In this document: one piece after another, positions 31,043 to 43,907 of the stretch | Layout: the number at the start of each line of letters is the position of its first letter | How positions within the stretch are numbered: position 1 is the first letter of the stretch | DNA from: Adiantum capillus-veneris | Lineage: Eukaryota; Streptophyta; Polypodiopsida; Polypodiales; Pteridaceae | Assembly: GCA_014529385.2 (NCBI GenBank) | Contig: CM043956.1 | Coordinates: forward strand, 63,618,620-63,682,619 | DNA: 64,000 bases | Reading direction: 5' to 3' | The notes under the pieces: model-generated | Database searches by the model: none | What the model was told of the DNA's origin: nothing | The model's input: only the letters and a program-made list of their open reading frames with translations | Program-made: the position numbers and the translations under genes

Positions 31043-31567
31043 TCAAGGGGTCAAGGTAGGTTGCAAATCGAAGGCTTCAAGGTAAAGTGATAACACAGTT
31101 GGTGACTCTGCAAGTTCACATTCTTCCATCCACTTAGCATCCATTGGTGGATAGTTTCTGAACTTTACCAAGTAACGCCTAGCAACCTTGCCTTTCACTT
31201 TCCTTTCTTTTTGTGCCAAAATCTGTTCGGGGACCAAGATCTCGTCAAGTTCCTCGACTTCCGGCTGATCTTCAACTGGCATATCTTCCGGCACATCACT
31301 CACATAGGGTCTGAGAAGACTCACATGAAACGCATTGTGAATCTTCCAACTGTCAGGCAATTTCAACCTATATGCAACATCACTGATTATGTCGCATATT
31401 TGAAAAGGCCCATAGTAACGCATGCTGAACTTTGGAAACAGTCTTTCCTTGCCCTTGATCTTCTTTAACCTTGCCTTTTGAAAGTGCGAAAGCACCCAAT
31501 CACCAAGTGAATATATCACTTCACGACGGTGACGGTCAGCTGTTTTCTTTTGCTTTGCCTGAGTCTT
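31043..31567 (-). pseudogene. C-R integrase C-terminus and chromodomain-like tail
   Basis: The same domains as C-L 23292-23807 ([51 protein letters not shown]). Codon CAG at the position where C-L has TAG (23289) is preserved, but a different stop (TAG, from GAG by G-to-T) interrupts it a few codons earlier near 31568. Confidence 0.85.
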
Positions 31568-32662
31568 CTATAAGGCCACTTTGACCTTCTTGTACATTTC
31601 ATCCATGTCCTGAACATACTTATCTGCTTCAAATATCTTGTCCTTTGTATGCAATATGGGAGGAACTTTCTTGCCACCTTCAACTATCTCAAAAGGTGCC
31701 TTGCCAGTTGATGAATGCACTGTATTATTGTATGTATACTCCACCAATGGCAAATACTGCTCCAACTTTCCTTTATGCTCTGACACATAGCACTTCAGCA
31801 GATCTAGGAGAGTAGAATTTGCCTCTTCTGACTGCCCATCTGTTTGAGGATGAAATGACGAAGAGAATTTGAGCGTGGTGCCCATATTCTCAAACAAGCC
31901 TCTCCAGAACAAACTTGTCATGCGTGGATCACGGTCGCTAACAATCGACTGTGGCATGCCATGATACTTGAAAATATTGCTCATAAACAAGCGTGCCATC
32001 TGATCTGGCTTTATCTTCTTCCTGACAGGAATAAAATGAGCCTGTTTGCTGAATCTGCAAATAATGGTCCAAATACCATCATTTCCTGTCTGCGTTCTCG
32101 GAAGATCAAAGATAAAATCCATACCAATACTTTCCCATGGTTTATCTGGAATAGGTAGTGGTTGCAATAACCCTGGTCCCTTTTGCCTGTCAAACTTGAC
32201 CTTCTGGCAAATTAGGCATTCTCGCACAAAGGCATCCACATCTCTTCTCAATGTAGGCCAATAGAAGAATGTCTCAACCGCTTTAACTGTAGCATCGATA
32301 CCACGATGCCCTGCATACGGTGGGACATGACTCTCTTCCATAACTTTGCGTCGCAATGGCTTTGTGACACACAATCTGCCATGCATCATTATGAACCCAT
32401 CTCTGAGAAGATAGTGTTCATGACGTTGTCCATGCATTAGCTGTTCGAAGACCCTTGCAAAATCTTCATCATTTGCATACTGTTCTCTCATATCATCAAG
32501 TTCATGATGATAAGAAATTGACACAGGTGAAATTTGTGGCTTCCTTGACAAGGCATCAGCCACAACGTTCTTCTTGCCTTCCACATGCACAATCTGAAAA
32601 TGGAACATGGACAAGATATTTGCCCATCGCATATGTTTCTCAGATAACTTTGTCTGTGTCAA
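31568..32662 (-). pseudogene. C-R integrase
   Basis: The zinc domain (CLICQKVK) and the DDE core ([30 protein letters not shown]) are complete. The DDE residues match those of C-L. About a dozen residues differ from C-L. The frame is continuous with the upstream pol except for the TGA at the RNase H position shared with C-L. Confidence 0.88.
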
Positions 32663-34447
32663 GAAGTATCACAAGGTTTGATGGTCCGTTTGGACAACGA
32701 AATCTGCACCTAGCAGGTAGTGTTTCCAACTTAAGAGCGCATGAATCACAGCCAGTAACTCTTTCTCATAGACCTGCATGGTCATCTCTGGCCCTTGCAA
32801 AATTCTGCTCTCATAGGCTGCTACCCTGCCATCTTGCATTAGCACTGCACCAATGCTACTACCACAGGCGTCACACTGGACCACAAATGACTTCCTAAGA
32901 TCTGGCAACACAATGACTGGATCTGAAGTCATCCTTTCCTTTAAGAGATTAAAAGCTGAAATCTCTTTCTGTGTCCATCTAAAGGTGACCGCCTTCTTTT
33001 GAAGAGCATGTAAAGGTGAAGCAATCTCAACGAAATTTCGGATAAACCTTCTGTAATAGGAGCATTGTCCCAAAAAGCTTCGGACATCATGCACCGTCTT
33101 CAAATTTGGCCATGACTTGATCGCTTCAACTTTTGCAGGATCCATTCTGACACCATCCTTTGAGACAATGTGTCCCAGAAAGTGGATCTCTTCCAGAAAA
33201 AATTCACTTTTCTTTGCATTGATGAGCAACCTATGACTGCGTAACTCTTTGAACACAATGGCCAAGTGATGCCTATGCTCCTCTTCATTCTTTGAGTAGA
33301 CTATCATGTCATCAAAGAATGTACCAACAAACTGCTGGTGTGGACGGAAAATTCTGTCAATCATCCTATTGAACGTAGCAGGAGCATTTGTGAGACCAAA
33401 GGGCATCACTAAAAATTCATAAAGACCAAACGTTGTTCTAAAAGCGGTCTTGTGCACATCCTCTGATCTAATGCGGATCTGATGGTACCCACTCTTTAGA
33501 TCTATCCTGCTAAACATAGCTGCTCCTTCTAATTTGTCCATAATATCATCAATTCTAGGTATAGGGAACCTATTCTTGATGATATTCTTGTTCAATGCAC
33601 GGTAGTCGATGCACATACGCCATGAGCCATCCTTTTTCTGCACCAACAACACTGGAGAATAGAATGGAGATGAACTGGGCTGAATCAGCCCCTTTTCTAA
33701 CAGCTCCTGTACTTGGCCCATTATCTCTTTCTGCTGAGCCGCACTAACCCGGTACGGAGGCTTATTTGGTGGGCTACTGCCTGGCACCAAATCTATCGCA
33801 TGGTCCTCGGGTCTCTCTGGCGGTAATTGAGACGGTAATGAATCGGAAAAACAGTCACTATACTGTTGTAAAAACATTGACCTTTCTTTATCTAGCACAG
33901 ATAAATTTGATTCATCACAATCTGACACTTCACGTGCAAAAACCAAGTACGCAGAAAGATGCTTTTTCATTACAGAAGTAATAGCAGAAGCTGATACAAT
34001 GGGAATAGACTCCCCTTTAAGCTTTACATCCAGAATGTGAGTCTTTCCCCAGCTCTGTACAGTGATCTTTTTGTTGTAGGCATCCATGATTCCCTGTACA
34101 CGAAATAACCAAGGAATACCTAACAACACATCACATCCGTCCAGTGGCATGATGTAAAATTCTTCAGCATCTACATAGGACTGGATATGTAGGCGCAACT
34201 TTCCAATGATGGGTGGCACAGCCTCTGTATGGCCAGGACATGCCAAACCTGCCTCTGCTGTATACCCCATCTCTTCAGGTCTGATTCCCAACTTTGAAGC
34301 CAATTCTAGGGAAATGAAGTTGGCTTTGGCCCCTGGATCAAAGAAGATGAGCAGTGTTTGATCCCTGACCTTTCCCCATGCTCTGCAAAGCTCACTTGCA
34401 TCTGAATTTGGCTTGTCGCCCACCATATCTGGCACTAGACCAACCAT
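32663..34447 (-). CDS. C-R protease, reverse transcriptase and RNase H
   Basis: A 592-codon stretch whose translation is identical to C-L 20403-22181: FFDPGAKANF protease site, RT FFDDMIVYSK, RNase H CDACGSS...KELLAV...TDHQ, ended by the same TGA. Perfect protein identity contrasts with 3-6 percent differences in the flanking parts of the inverted repeat. Confidence 0.9.
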
Positions 34448-36106
34448 GGGCTTCTTTCCTTTCTTGTCTTCCTTGTCATCAGAATCAGCTGGCGTTTTCT
34501 TTGTAGGACAATTGTAAGCAATGTGGCCAGGCTACTCACATATAAAGCATTTGTTCTCTGTCCTCACGACCTTCTTTTGCTCTTCTGACTTGCGAGGAAA
34601 ACGTCTTTTCCATTTCTTTGCTGGTCCCTTTTCTGATTCAGCCGTAGCTTTATCTTTCCCTGCGTTGGCTGACTCCTGAGTCCCTTTAGGAGCCTCATTG
34701 GGAACGTGCTTCTTGGCTGAATTTTTCTTGCCTGATCCTGCCTGGACGCCAGTGTTAAATTCCCAATCTTCTCCCTTGAGCAAACCATTGTCAGTGTTTG
34801 CTACCTCAATGAGCTGCGTCAAAGTAGTGACTTTTGTCTACGTACAATACTTTCTCAATCCTTTAGGTAGGCCACAACAGTATTTTTCAATCTGCTCTGT
34901 CAATGGCACAAACCTATAGGAAGTTACTCGAAGTAGAGCTTTCCAAAACTTTCGATTGTAATCATCCAGATTTCTGCAAGTGGCAGCATTAAGCTGGTGC
35001 CATTCTGTCATGACATCTGCTTCAAAGTCATCAGATAACCATGCTGCTGCAAAAATCTGCTTGAAGTAAATCCATGTCGACGGAGCTTGCCCTTGAAGCA
35101 ATAAAGTTGTCCACCATTGTCCCTCATTCCCTCTCAAGAAAGTGACTGCCTTGCGGACCTTTGAAGCCTCTGTAAAGGTTCCCCCTGAATAGGCCTTGTC
35201 AAACTGCTGGAGGAATGAGAGAGCCTTCTTCTTGTCATCAAATCCTGTAAAGGTCGTGAAAGACACACCTTTGCCACCTTCTTTGTACGGAGTTGGCCTC
35301 TCCAGCGGCGTTAAATTGTCATATGGAAGTGATTGAAACATGGGAACACTGTTAGGGTTCATTTGTGTTCCCTGACCGCAATTAAGTTGACCTGGAAACG
35401 CCATATTTGGCTGCTGATTTGTAATTCCAGCCATACCAAAATTTGCCTGTGGCATCCCAAATTGGCCCTGAGTGCTCTGAAACCCTGGTAGCATGCCCGT
35501 GACACCATACATGGGGTTAGGCATCATCGTTTGAGCACCCCCGAACACTGTTCCTGGTGTGTAAAACTGATTTCCAGGTGCATGACCAGCCATGCTCTGG
35601 AATACCGATCCACCTCCAAAATAGCCAGGGTGTACTGAAGGTGGTGGGAAGACCTGTTGCATAGCCTGTAGGTTGCTTCCCTGCCCATTAGAACCAGCTA
35701 TAGGCTGCTGAAAGGTGGCGGGCTGAACTGGTACAGCTTGAAAGACTGGCATCGCAGCCACTTGTTCTTGCACCTTAGGCAGAGGTTGTGGAGACTGCAT
35801 GTTCTCCGTCAAGTGTATAGGTGTTTCCATTGACTGTGCAGTATGAATCACCTGTGCTAGAGCCTTAACAGGCTTTTGAATATGATCCAGTGACCCAACT
35901 TGCTGAGACGGAACAGGAGGTTGCAGAAAGGCTAAAAACCTTGGATTCTGCATTACTTGTGTGAACATAGCCACAGCAGTAGCCAACTGGGTCCTGAATA
36001 AATCATCATCCGTCTGTGGTGGTCTTCAAGACTCATCCACTTCATGTGTCTGTTGACCCTGTGAAGAGGAAACCTCTTCAGTCACATCATCTTGTCTGTC
36101 AGCCAT
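34448..36106 (-). pseudogene. C-R gag
   Basis: ATG at 36104-36106. It has the same capsid, Gln/Pro-rich region and zinc knuckle as C-L, and the same three in-frame stops (TGA after codon 26, TAG after KYCT, TAG in the knuckle). One silent difference from C-L was seen (TAT versus TAC, C-L position 20003). Confidence 0.9.
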
Positions 36107-36197
36107 AATTGCTATTTCCTGTGTCTGGTCTATGATCCCCTGTGTCTTCAAGCCCAATTTGACCAAGGCTCACTTCTATGGGAAAAAGTGATTTAAT

Positions 36198-36213
36198 CCC
36201 GTCGATGGAACCA
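36198..36213 (-). other. C-R primer-binding site
   Basis: The minus strand reads TGGTTCCATCGACGGG immediately inside the 5' LTR, identical to C-L 18637-18652. Confidence 0.65.
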
Positions 36214-37693
36214 TGAAACCGGCCTGTTCAATCCAAAAAGGGCGGTAGACTTTAAACTTAAACCTTATTTGCTTTCACCCATTTAGTTTGTCGTCCACTT
36301 TACGTGTACTTTCAAGACACAACAAAGGGGAGAGGGATACAGGCTGCTAGATTGCACCTGTATGAGTAGACCGACACCAGATTGGCCCCTAACTTAGGCG
36401 CCCCTTTCGGTATTTCTTTATTGTTTAAAAGAGGGAATAAACGATGTGGTCCCCTAGAAGCTGCCCCACACAAACTCGGCTGAATTTCAACTGTTCCGCC
36501 CGATTTCCGCACCATAACTGTACTAGGACCCTTCACAGTCAGTATTCCCACACATTGAATGACTTTCTTGACGCGTACGGGCACTTTGCAAAACCTGGCG
36601 AGAATCTGCAGCACGCTGAATTCTCTGTTTTCAGCCCCGAAAATGCGCCAGATCACCTGTACAGCGGTCCCCGAACCTCCTGGGGGTATTAGGGACCGTT
36701 TAGGGACAAAACCCTAAACCTGCAAAAATACACAGCAGGCTGTAATTTATTGTTTCGGGCTCCGCTTCGCGTGCCGGTCGCATCCGTAGTAAGTCCTCGA
36801 GCTCCCGCACCTGTAGGGCTACTTGCCCTTTGAATCGGAGGAGATTCCTGGGGTGAAACCTCTCCGAATTCACCTGTACCTGCGGGGGATTAGCCGCTAG
36901 CTAATCCAGTACCTGTGCAAGAGGCTCTTGCCTCGGCAATCGCGCATGAACCCACACAACTGTACATTGGTCAATTGAAAAGCCCACTACAGGGGCATAA
37001 CATACTGCCATAGGGGAGAGAGAGGGCAGTGCATAGCGTGCAAGGCATCACTCCTGGCACCGCACTGTACATAGGAGGGAAAGCAAGCACTCCATAGCTC
37101 TTAACCTGTGACAGATTCTGAAAATCAGCCTCCTCTCTCATTTTAGGCGCCCCCTCCTCTGGCCAGAAGTGGCAGAAGGCTCACAGAGTGACACCTCGCC
37201 CAATTTCTGATTTTGGCCAACTGGCTAAAAAAAATCTCAATTGGTGCGTCAGTTGACTTGACAGCAGAGTAATAAAATGTTCCTCTTGTCATTCCGGAGC
37301 TAATGACGCAAACACATTTTCAGGTCCCAAAATAGCAGTTCCCTAAATTTTAGGAGATGTTGCCATTGTATCTTTCTAGGTCATCCGACCCCCTTTGTAC
37401 ACTGCAGCCACACCCAAAACTGAAATGTAGCCTCTTTTGCAAAGGATTCCACTTTGGCTAGTCAATGACCCCACTTGGCTAACCATAGTCCTTGTCCAAC
37501 CTTAGTGCTCTCTTGCCCTCAGGCCTGGACTCCCTCTGGACAGTTCCACACTAGCTATGCAATGCAGGGCAGTTAGATTTCCAGAGGGGTGTTTCCAAAA
37601 AGTGAAAGTAAATAGATAATAAGAAAGAAATCAACAAAAAGGATAGATAGTGTGACAACAAAAAGGATAGATAGTAGTCACACGCTGGTGACA
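36214..37693 (-). repeat. C-R 5' LTR
   Basis: A 1,480-bp LTR. The outer end carries a tandem duplication of ACAAAAAGGATAGATAGT within 37636-37680, about 25 bp absent from C-L. From 37403 inward it matches the C-L 5' LTR; outward it differs at about eight sites. Shared block at 36382-36415. Confidence 0.9.
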
Positions 37694-38560
37694 GAACCCA
37701 TATTTATGAGTTTGTTTTGGAAGGCAATTTGGGAGAACATTGGCACGTGGTTGCAGTTCTTGTCATCGTTCCACTTGCAGACTGACGGGCAATCTGAGAT
37801 TGCCAATTCAGTGGTTTTAGATTTATTGAAGTCTTGTATCTCGGATTAGAAGATTCAATGGGAAAAGAACTTACCTTTGGAGGAATTTGCCTACAGTAAC
37901 AAGATACACTCTTTGACGGGGAAGACGTCATTTGAGATTGTTGAAAGTGGTGTGAAGGTTCCATCCTTCCTGAGCACGAAAGATTAGATATTTGAAGCGG
38001 ATGAATATTCGTGAGATTTGGATACGGCTTTTGCCAAGGTTCGCGAGACTTTGCAAAAGTCTCAAGAACGACAGAAAAAGGCAGCGGATCGCCATGGTCG
38101 CGACTTGAAATTGGATGAGGATGATTGGGTGCTCTTACGTTTTGAGAAGGCACGCCTACGAAAGAAAAAGGGAAAGGAGAGGCTTTTTCGAAAGCTTAGT
38201 ATGCGATACTACGGACCTTTCCAGATCACTGAAAAGATAAATGATGTCTCCTTTCAATTGAAACTGCGAGATACTTGGAGGATTCACAATGCATTCCATG
38301 TGAGTCTCTTGAAACCTTTTAAAGGAGATGTGCCTAATGATGGGGAGCCTGATGAGCAACCCGAAGTGGAAGAAAACGAGGAGATCCTTGTTCCTGAACA
38401 GATTTTGGCACATAAGGATATGAAGACTAAAGGTAAAGTTCGAAGGTGGTTCTTGGTTAAGTTCAAGAACTTTCTTGCATTTGATGCGAAGTGGATGGAG
38501 GAGGAGGACCTAGCAGATACTCCTCGGATGGTGAAACTTTACCTCGATATTTTGGTTTAG
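37694..38560 (+). pseudogene. A3 integrase core end and chromodomain-like tail
   Basis: It resumes the A3 integrase after C-R: FMSLFWKAIWENIGT, LQTDGQSEIAN (catalytic Glu), stops at 37847 and near 37985, then an open frame 38018-38560 with [28 protein letters not shown] and RRWFLVKFKNFLAFDAKWMEE. The terminal motif is chromodomain-like. It is the mirror of 16315-17181. Confidence 0.85.
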
Positions 38561-39126
38561 CATAGTCTACTCCAAACGGAACGTAGAAATTCAGCTTGGC
38601 CAAAGATCTGGTGCAGTGGGATGCACAAGAGGGGAGTTACTCCGCTCCTTTGTCAACAGATGCCTTGATTTTGATACTAAAGTCACTGATATCTCTTTGA
38701 GCTTCAGGGATACTAAGAGCTGACAGTATTTTGCTGGATGACTTTATGAAATGGAATTCCTGATAATGATACTGATTTGTTCTTGACTTCTTTTGAGTGC
38801 AGGAACTGATAGACGAAATGCCTGCAACATTTTGGTCTGATTGATCTCGAATAGACATGGTTGCAATAGGGGTTAGTCAATCGGACATCGATGTGGTCCC
38901 AATTGGACCTAGATGTGATTGCTAGCTATGTTGCCGATAAATCATGCTCTAAGATCTGAATGAATGTTCAATGTCATGTGATGTGACTGTCGATTTGGTA
39001 CATGTGCTAGATGTGTGTTCCTAGTACGTAGGTACTAACAGTCAGTGTCTGCTAAGACGGTTTATGGCTTTTGTCGGTTTTGCAGGCATAATCGCGGTCG
39101 ATTACAATGCTTTCAAGAGGGGGGTA
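38561..39126 (+). other. A3 3' noncoding region and polypurine tract
   Basis: It corresponds to A1 6916-7515 and the left-arm 15749-16314. No sense coding. The polypurine tract CAAGAGGGGGGTA (39114-39126) adjoins the LTR. Confidence 0.8.
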
Positions 39127-39829
<703 letters not shown>

Positions 39830-40443
39830 CAACTTGCAGATTCTGGCCGAGGGGACTAAACCCTAAGAAGAACAAGTAACAAAAGAACAAGTCCTACCAA
39901 CTTATGGGGACCCCATCAGATGGGGCTCCAAGTGACATACAGGATTAAAATAAAGCAGGATCCGCACACATGCGTAGCAGTTGATGACGTGGTAGTTTTC
40001 GGATTTTCCGCTAACAGTGCTGACGTGGCATATTTTTGCAAAACGCGTTGACAGTGCTGACGTGGTAGTTGTACGGAATTTCGTGATTTACACTGGCAGC
40101 TTTTTGGCATTGTTTTTGGACCACAAGATTTTGAGTTTGAAGTCTTTTCATGTAAATAGCTTTTCATAGGCCAAGGGCCTTTAAATATGTGCTAAGGGCT
40201 CATTCTCTGGCATGCTTTGTGGAGAAGGTGCAAAGTTTGGAGTACCGGCTTGTACTTTGATGATGCAATATAAAGAAATACCGAAAGGGGCGCCAAGGTT
40301 TGGGGCCAATACTCTCTGGGGTAGAATTCCGCCACTCGGTGTCGCGTGTCGTCTCTCTCTCTTTCAGTTTAGTTGTTATTGAAGTGCTAAAAGTCTATTC
40401 GGTCTGTTCTTTTCTATTGGCACGTGGTGCCCGTCTTGTGACA
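39830..40443 (+). repeat. D 5' LTR, interrupted by A3
   Basis: It aligns with the 3' LTR at 42116-42841 but lacks the first ~60 bp, because A3 is inserted there. It holds three TGACGTGG motifs (39983-40062), a TTTAAATATG box near 40181, the shared block at 40276-40310, and ends TTGTGACA. Confidence 0.85.
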
Positions 40444-40444
40444 A

Positions 40445-40456
40445 TGGTATGAGAGC
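40445..40456 (+). other. D primer-binding site
   Basis: TGGTATGAGAGC lies one base after the LTR and differs by one base from the initiator-Met type PBS TGGTATCAGAGC of A1 and E. Confidence 0.75.
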
Positions 40457-42115
40457 ATCAGTCGTGTGCTTTTTTAAAAGCATACCGGTCCTATCAAGGA
40501 GCAGACAAAGCAAACCAGAGACTAATGGAATTTTATTTGAAGTATGTTCGGTTCTCGACCCCGGACTTATTAGCCACTCCCACCCTTCATATATCGCGCA
40601 TCGGGCGCGCTTCCATCTTCACCAAGCTCATGTCTTACAGGGCATAAGCCAGAAAGATCACTTGCAAGAGAAGGATCCAAGATTTGTTTGGAGTCATTGT
40701 TTTTCTCAAAAGCAGTGCCATGCAGATGTTGATGTCTATTGGTACCAAGCCGCACACTTTCAAGGACTTGGCAAGCTTTCAAGAAAATTTTTGCCCGAAG
40801 TTATATGGTTTCCGACATTTTCCTTCGGAGTGCAACTTTTGGCAAAGTGGGGTATCCTGAAATGCTTGCCATGGAAACCCTAGCAGATTATAACTTGAAA
40901 CTTTTCGACTTCTCTCAGTAGATGTCTCTTCACGAGCAAATGACCTTGGAGGTCCAGTGCGATTGCTATCTTGGGACTACCATCGCCGCCAAAGAAAACA
41001 CTCTCTGTCCAAGAGCTGATGGACCATGCTGTGCTCGGCTACGACTTGGAATGAACCTAACCCTAATTTTTGGCAGGTTTCAGGATGGAAAGTCGGTCGA
41101 CTTTTCGAGCTCGATTGATGTCGAGATTGCTTTTTAAGTTTGAAATCTGTTCGAGAACTTGTTTGGTAATCTTGTTGGAATTTTTTTGAAATGGATGGTA
41201 TCTGTTTTGAACCTGTTTTGGTGCCGATTTGAAATGTTTGACTCTGGTTTTTATAGTGGTTTCATGTATTGGTGATTTTACTCCGGGGTGGAGAAGTGAG
41301 AGATACTGTTTTGGTATTATTTGAACCTCGGAACGACGCAGGCCAATGCCTGGGGAGCGTTTCGTTGTATGTTTGAAAACCTCTGAACGACACAGGTCGA
41401 TGTCTTGGGAGTGTTCCGTCGTATGCTAGAAAACCTCCGAACAACGCAAGCCGATGCTTGTGAAGCGTTTGGTTGTATGCTTGTAAAATAGTTGTTGTTG
41501 TGACTCTCGGCCCGGACCTGGATGGTTATGCGAGAGGAGTATTAAGAAGTCTGAGCAGTGGTTACTCTCAGCACCTGTAAACGACGCAAGCTGCGGTCTG
41601 GGGGGCGTCTGGTTGTAAAATGCCTCTATATCTCCCGGCCCAGACCTTTTTAGGTTATAAGGCAGGAGTGATGAGGGAGTCGTTGAATATCTCCCGGCCT
41701 AGACCTTGTTAGGTTATGCGGGAGGAGTGTTCATCACCGACTTTATGTTTCTATGTCTTGTAACATGCATATGTGAGCATTTGTGTTGCATTGTGATGTG
41801 CCAACCACTGAATATTCCTAATTGTTTGAGATTGCCTGGGTATGTAATTTTAGTGCATCAAGACACCCGTGGTAGATCAGTGCGGTCTAGGTGTGATGGC
41901 TAGTTTTACTGTGCCGGAATATCAAGAGTTCGGATCTGGACGAAAGGAGAAGCCAACTCCTTGATCAAAAGAGCTGAAAGGAGAAGCTAACTCCTTAACA
42001 AAAAGAGCAAATTGATTGTCCGTCGGAATGACCCTCGGAAATTTTTGAGCTAACTTGAGTTGTTTTGCAGATATGCTGTAATCGCGGACGATTACTCTCT
42101 TTCAAGAAGGGGAGA
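40457..42115 (+). mobile_element. Internal region of non-autonomous element D
   Basis: Only about 1.66 kb separates the two D LTRs, with no protease, RT, RNase H or integrase motif. Short open frames near 40449-41137 are broken and unrecognised. A tandem array at about 41310-41480 repeats a unit of about 60 bp with CGAACGACGCA...GCCTGGGGAGCGTTTGGTTGTATG...GAAAACCTC, and 41500-41730 repeats TCTCCCGGCC.AGACCT..TTAGGTTAT. A purine-rich tract CAAGAAGGGGAGA precedes the 3' LTR. D resembles a large LTR derivative (LARD or TRIM-like) that depends on proteins from others. Confidence 0.75.
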
Positions 42116-42715
42116 TTTCACAAACTGCTGACGTATCAAAACCCTGAAGAATGGAGCCAACTTGCAGATGCCGGCCGAGGGGCTTAAACCCTAAGAAGAA
42201 CAAGTAACAGAAGAAGAAGTCCAACCAACTTATGGGGACCCCGTCTGATGGGAACCCAAGTGACATAAAATAAAGCAGGACCCGCACAGATGCATAGCAG
42301 CTGATTAAAATGGGGACCCCGTCCGATGGGAACCCAAGTGACATAAAGGATTAAAATAAAGCAGGACTTGCACACCTGCGTAGCAGTTGATGACGTGGTA
42401 GTTTTCGGATTTTACGCTGACAGTGCTGACGTGGCAATTGTACGGAATTTCATGATTTATGTTGGTGGCAGATTTTTGGCATTGCTTTTGGACCCGAAGC
42501 TTTTGAGTTTGAAGGCTTTTCATGTACACTGCTTTTCATAGACCAAGGGCCTTTAAATATGTGCTAAGGGCTCATTCTCTGGCCTACTTCGTGGAGAAGG
42601 TTCAGAGTCTGGAGTACCGGCTTGTACTTTGATGATGCAATATAAAGAAATACCGAAAGGGGCACCAAGGTTTGAGGCCAATACTCTCTAATTCCGCCAC
42701 TCCGTGTCGCGTGTC

Positions 42716-42778
<63 letters not shown>

Positions 42779-42841
42779 AATGTGCTGAAAGTCTGTTCAA
42801 TCTGTTCTTTTCTATTGGTGTGTGGTGCCCATCTTGTGTCA
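42116..42841 (+). repeat. D 3' LTR
   Basis: A 726-bp LTR. The first bases read TTTCACAAACTG where TGTCAC is expected, and the last TGTGTCA where TGTGACA is expected, so both ends are mutated. It contains a duplicated 60-bp segment around GGGACCCCGTC (42235, 42311), a CT run at 42716-42775 and the shared block at 42648-42682. The flank CCCTT (42842) lies within A4. Confidence 0.85.
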
Positions 42842-43907
42842 CCCTTTCTCGTGGGGACCGACAGAGGTGACTGCTTTTCAGACACTTAAGGAAAAATTGA
42901 CTACAGGACCAGTGTTGGCTTTGCCAGATTTGCAAAATTCATTCGAAGTTTATTGTGACGCTTGTGGTCGTAGTCTGGGAGCGGTCTTGATGCAAGAAGG
43001 CCATGTGATTGCTTATGAAAGCAGAATGTTTTCAAGGCCAGAATTGGTAGCACAGATTTATGAGAGAGCTATTGGTAGTGATTCATGCTTTTACACAGTG
43101 ACACTGAGTGGCGACATTATCTACTCGAAGCCGATTTCACGGTCTTTACTGATCATCAGAGTCTACGCTACTTCTTGTCAAAGAAGCAGCTTTTGGAAAA
43201 GCAGATGCGGTGGGCTAACATATTGTCAGAGTTTCACTTCTAGATTGTCCATGTTCAGGGATAGAAAAACTTAATGGCAGATGGATTGTCTCGGAAGCCC
43301 CTCGTTTTGGCTATTTCTACGATACATCACAGAAGCTTCGAGGATATGGTTTACCAGTACACCACCGATCCGGACTTTACTGATGTTTTTCCTCGGATAG
43401 AGAATGGGGAGATAGTGCTAGGATATTCTATACGGGATGGCTACTTGATGAAGAAAACAATGTTGTGTTACACAGCCTTTGAGGTAAAAGGTTTTGACAG
43501 AGTGCCAGTGTCCACCATTTACGGGTTACCGTGGCATCAACACCACCTTGAAGGGGTGGAGCGTTATTTTTTTTGGCCGAGACTCAAGAAGGATGTGGAT
43601 GACTTTGTTCGCAGTTGTTTAGTATGCCAAACGGTCAAGTTTGACAGGCATAAGGCACAAGGATTACTATAGCCTTTACCCATTCCCACCCGCCCTTGGG
43701 AAAGTATTGCAATGGATTTCATCTTTGATCTCCCAAAGACACAGAGTGGGCACGATGGCATTTGGACTGTCATTGATAGATTTAGCAAGCAAGATCACTT
43801 CATTCCAATGAGGAAAACAATCAAGTCGGGACCATTTAGCGAGACTGTTCATTGCACACATATTTCAGTTACATGGCATGCCTGAGACAATCGTCTCCGA
43901 CAGAGAT
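42842..43907 (+). pseudogene. A-type RNase H and integrase fragment (A4)
   Basis: It starts in the segment TCTCGTGGGG.CC.ACAGAGGTGAC shared with A1 and A3, then RNase H (CDACGRSLGA, then a frameshift near 43070), ADGLSRKP, and the integrase zinc domain (FFWPRLKKDVDDF, CLVCQTVKFDRH). A stop at 43672 interrupts before [20 protein letters not shown]. Unlike A1 and A3, the integrase core is not deleted between the two Asp motifs. It is cut at the VSDRD codons (43907) by the LTR of E. It hosted D at its left end. Confidence 0.82.

Larger units (their letters stand above)
29017..37693 (-). mobile_element. Ty3/gypsy element C-R
   Basis: An 8,677-bp C-family element in minus orientation, inserted in the integrase of A3. 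Flanks GAATC (29012-29016) and GAACC (37694-37698) are an imperfect 5-bp target duplication, and the A3 integrase sequence resumes across it, so this is a genuine insertion. 5' LTR 36214-37693, 3' LTR 29017-30469. Its 5' LTR-gag-pol is almost identical to that of C-L; its 3' half is not. Confidence 0.92.

Noticed and set aside
41310-41480. CRISPR-like spaced repeats
   Set aside because: Units are adjacent and degenerate, without constant repeats and unique spacers, and the context is a eukaryotic retroelement.
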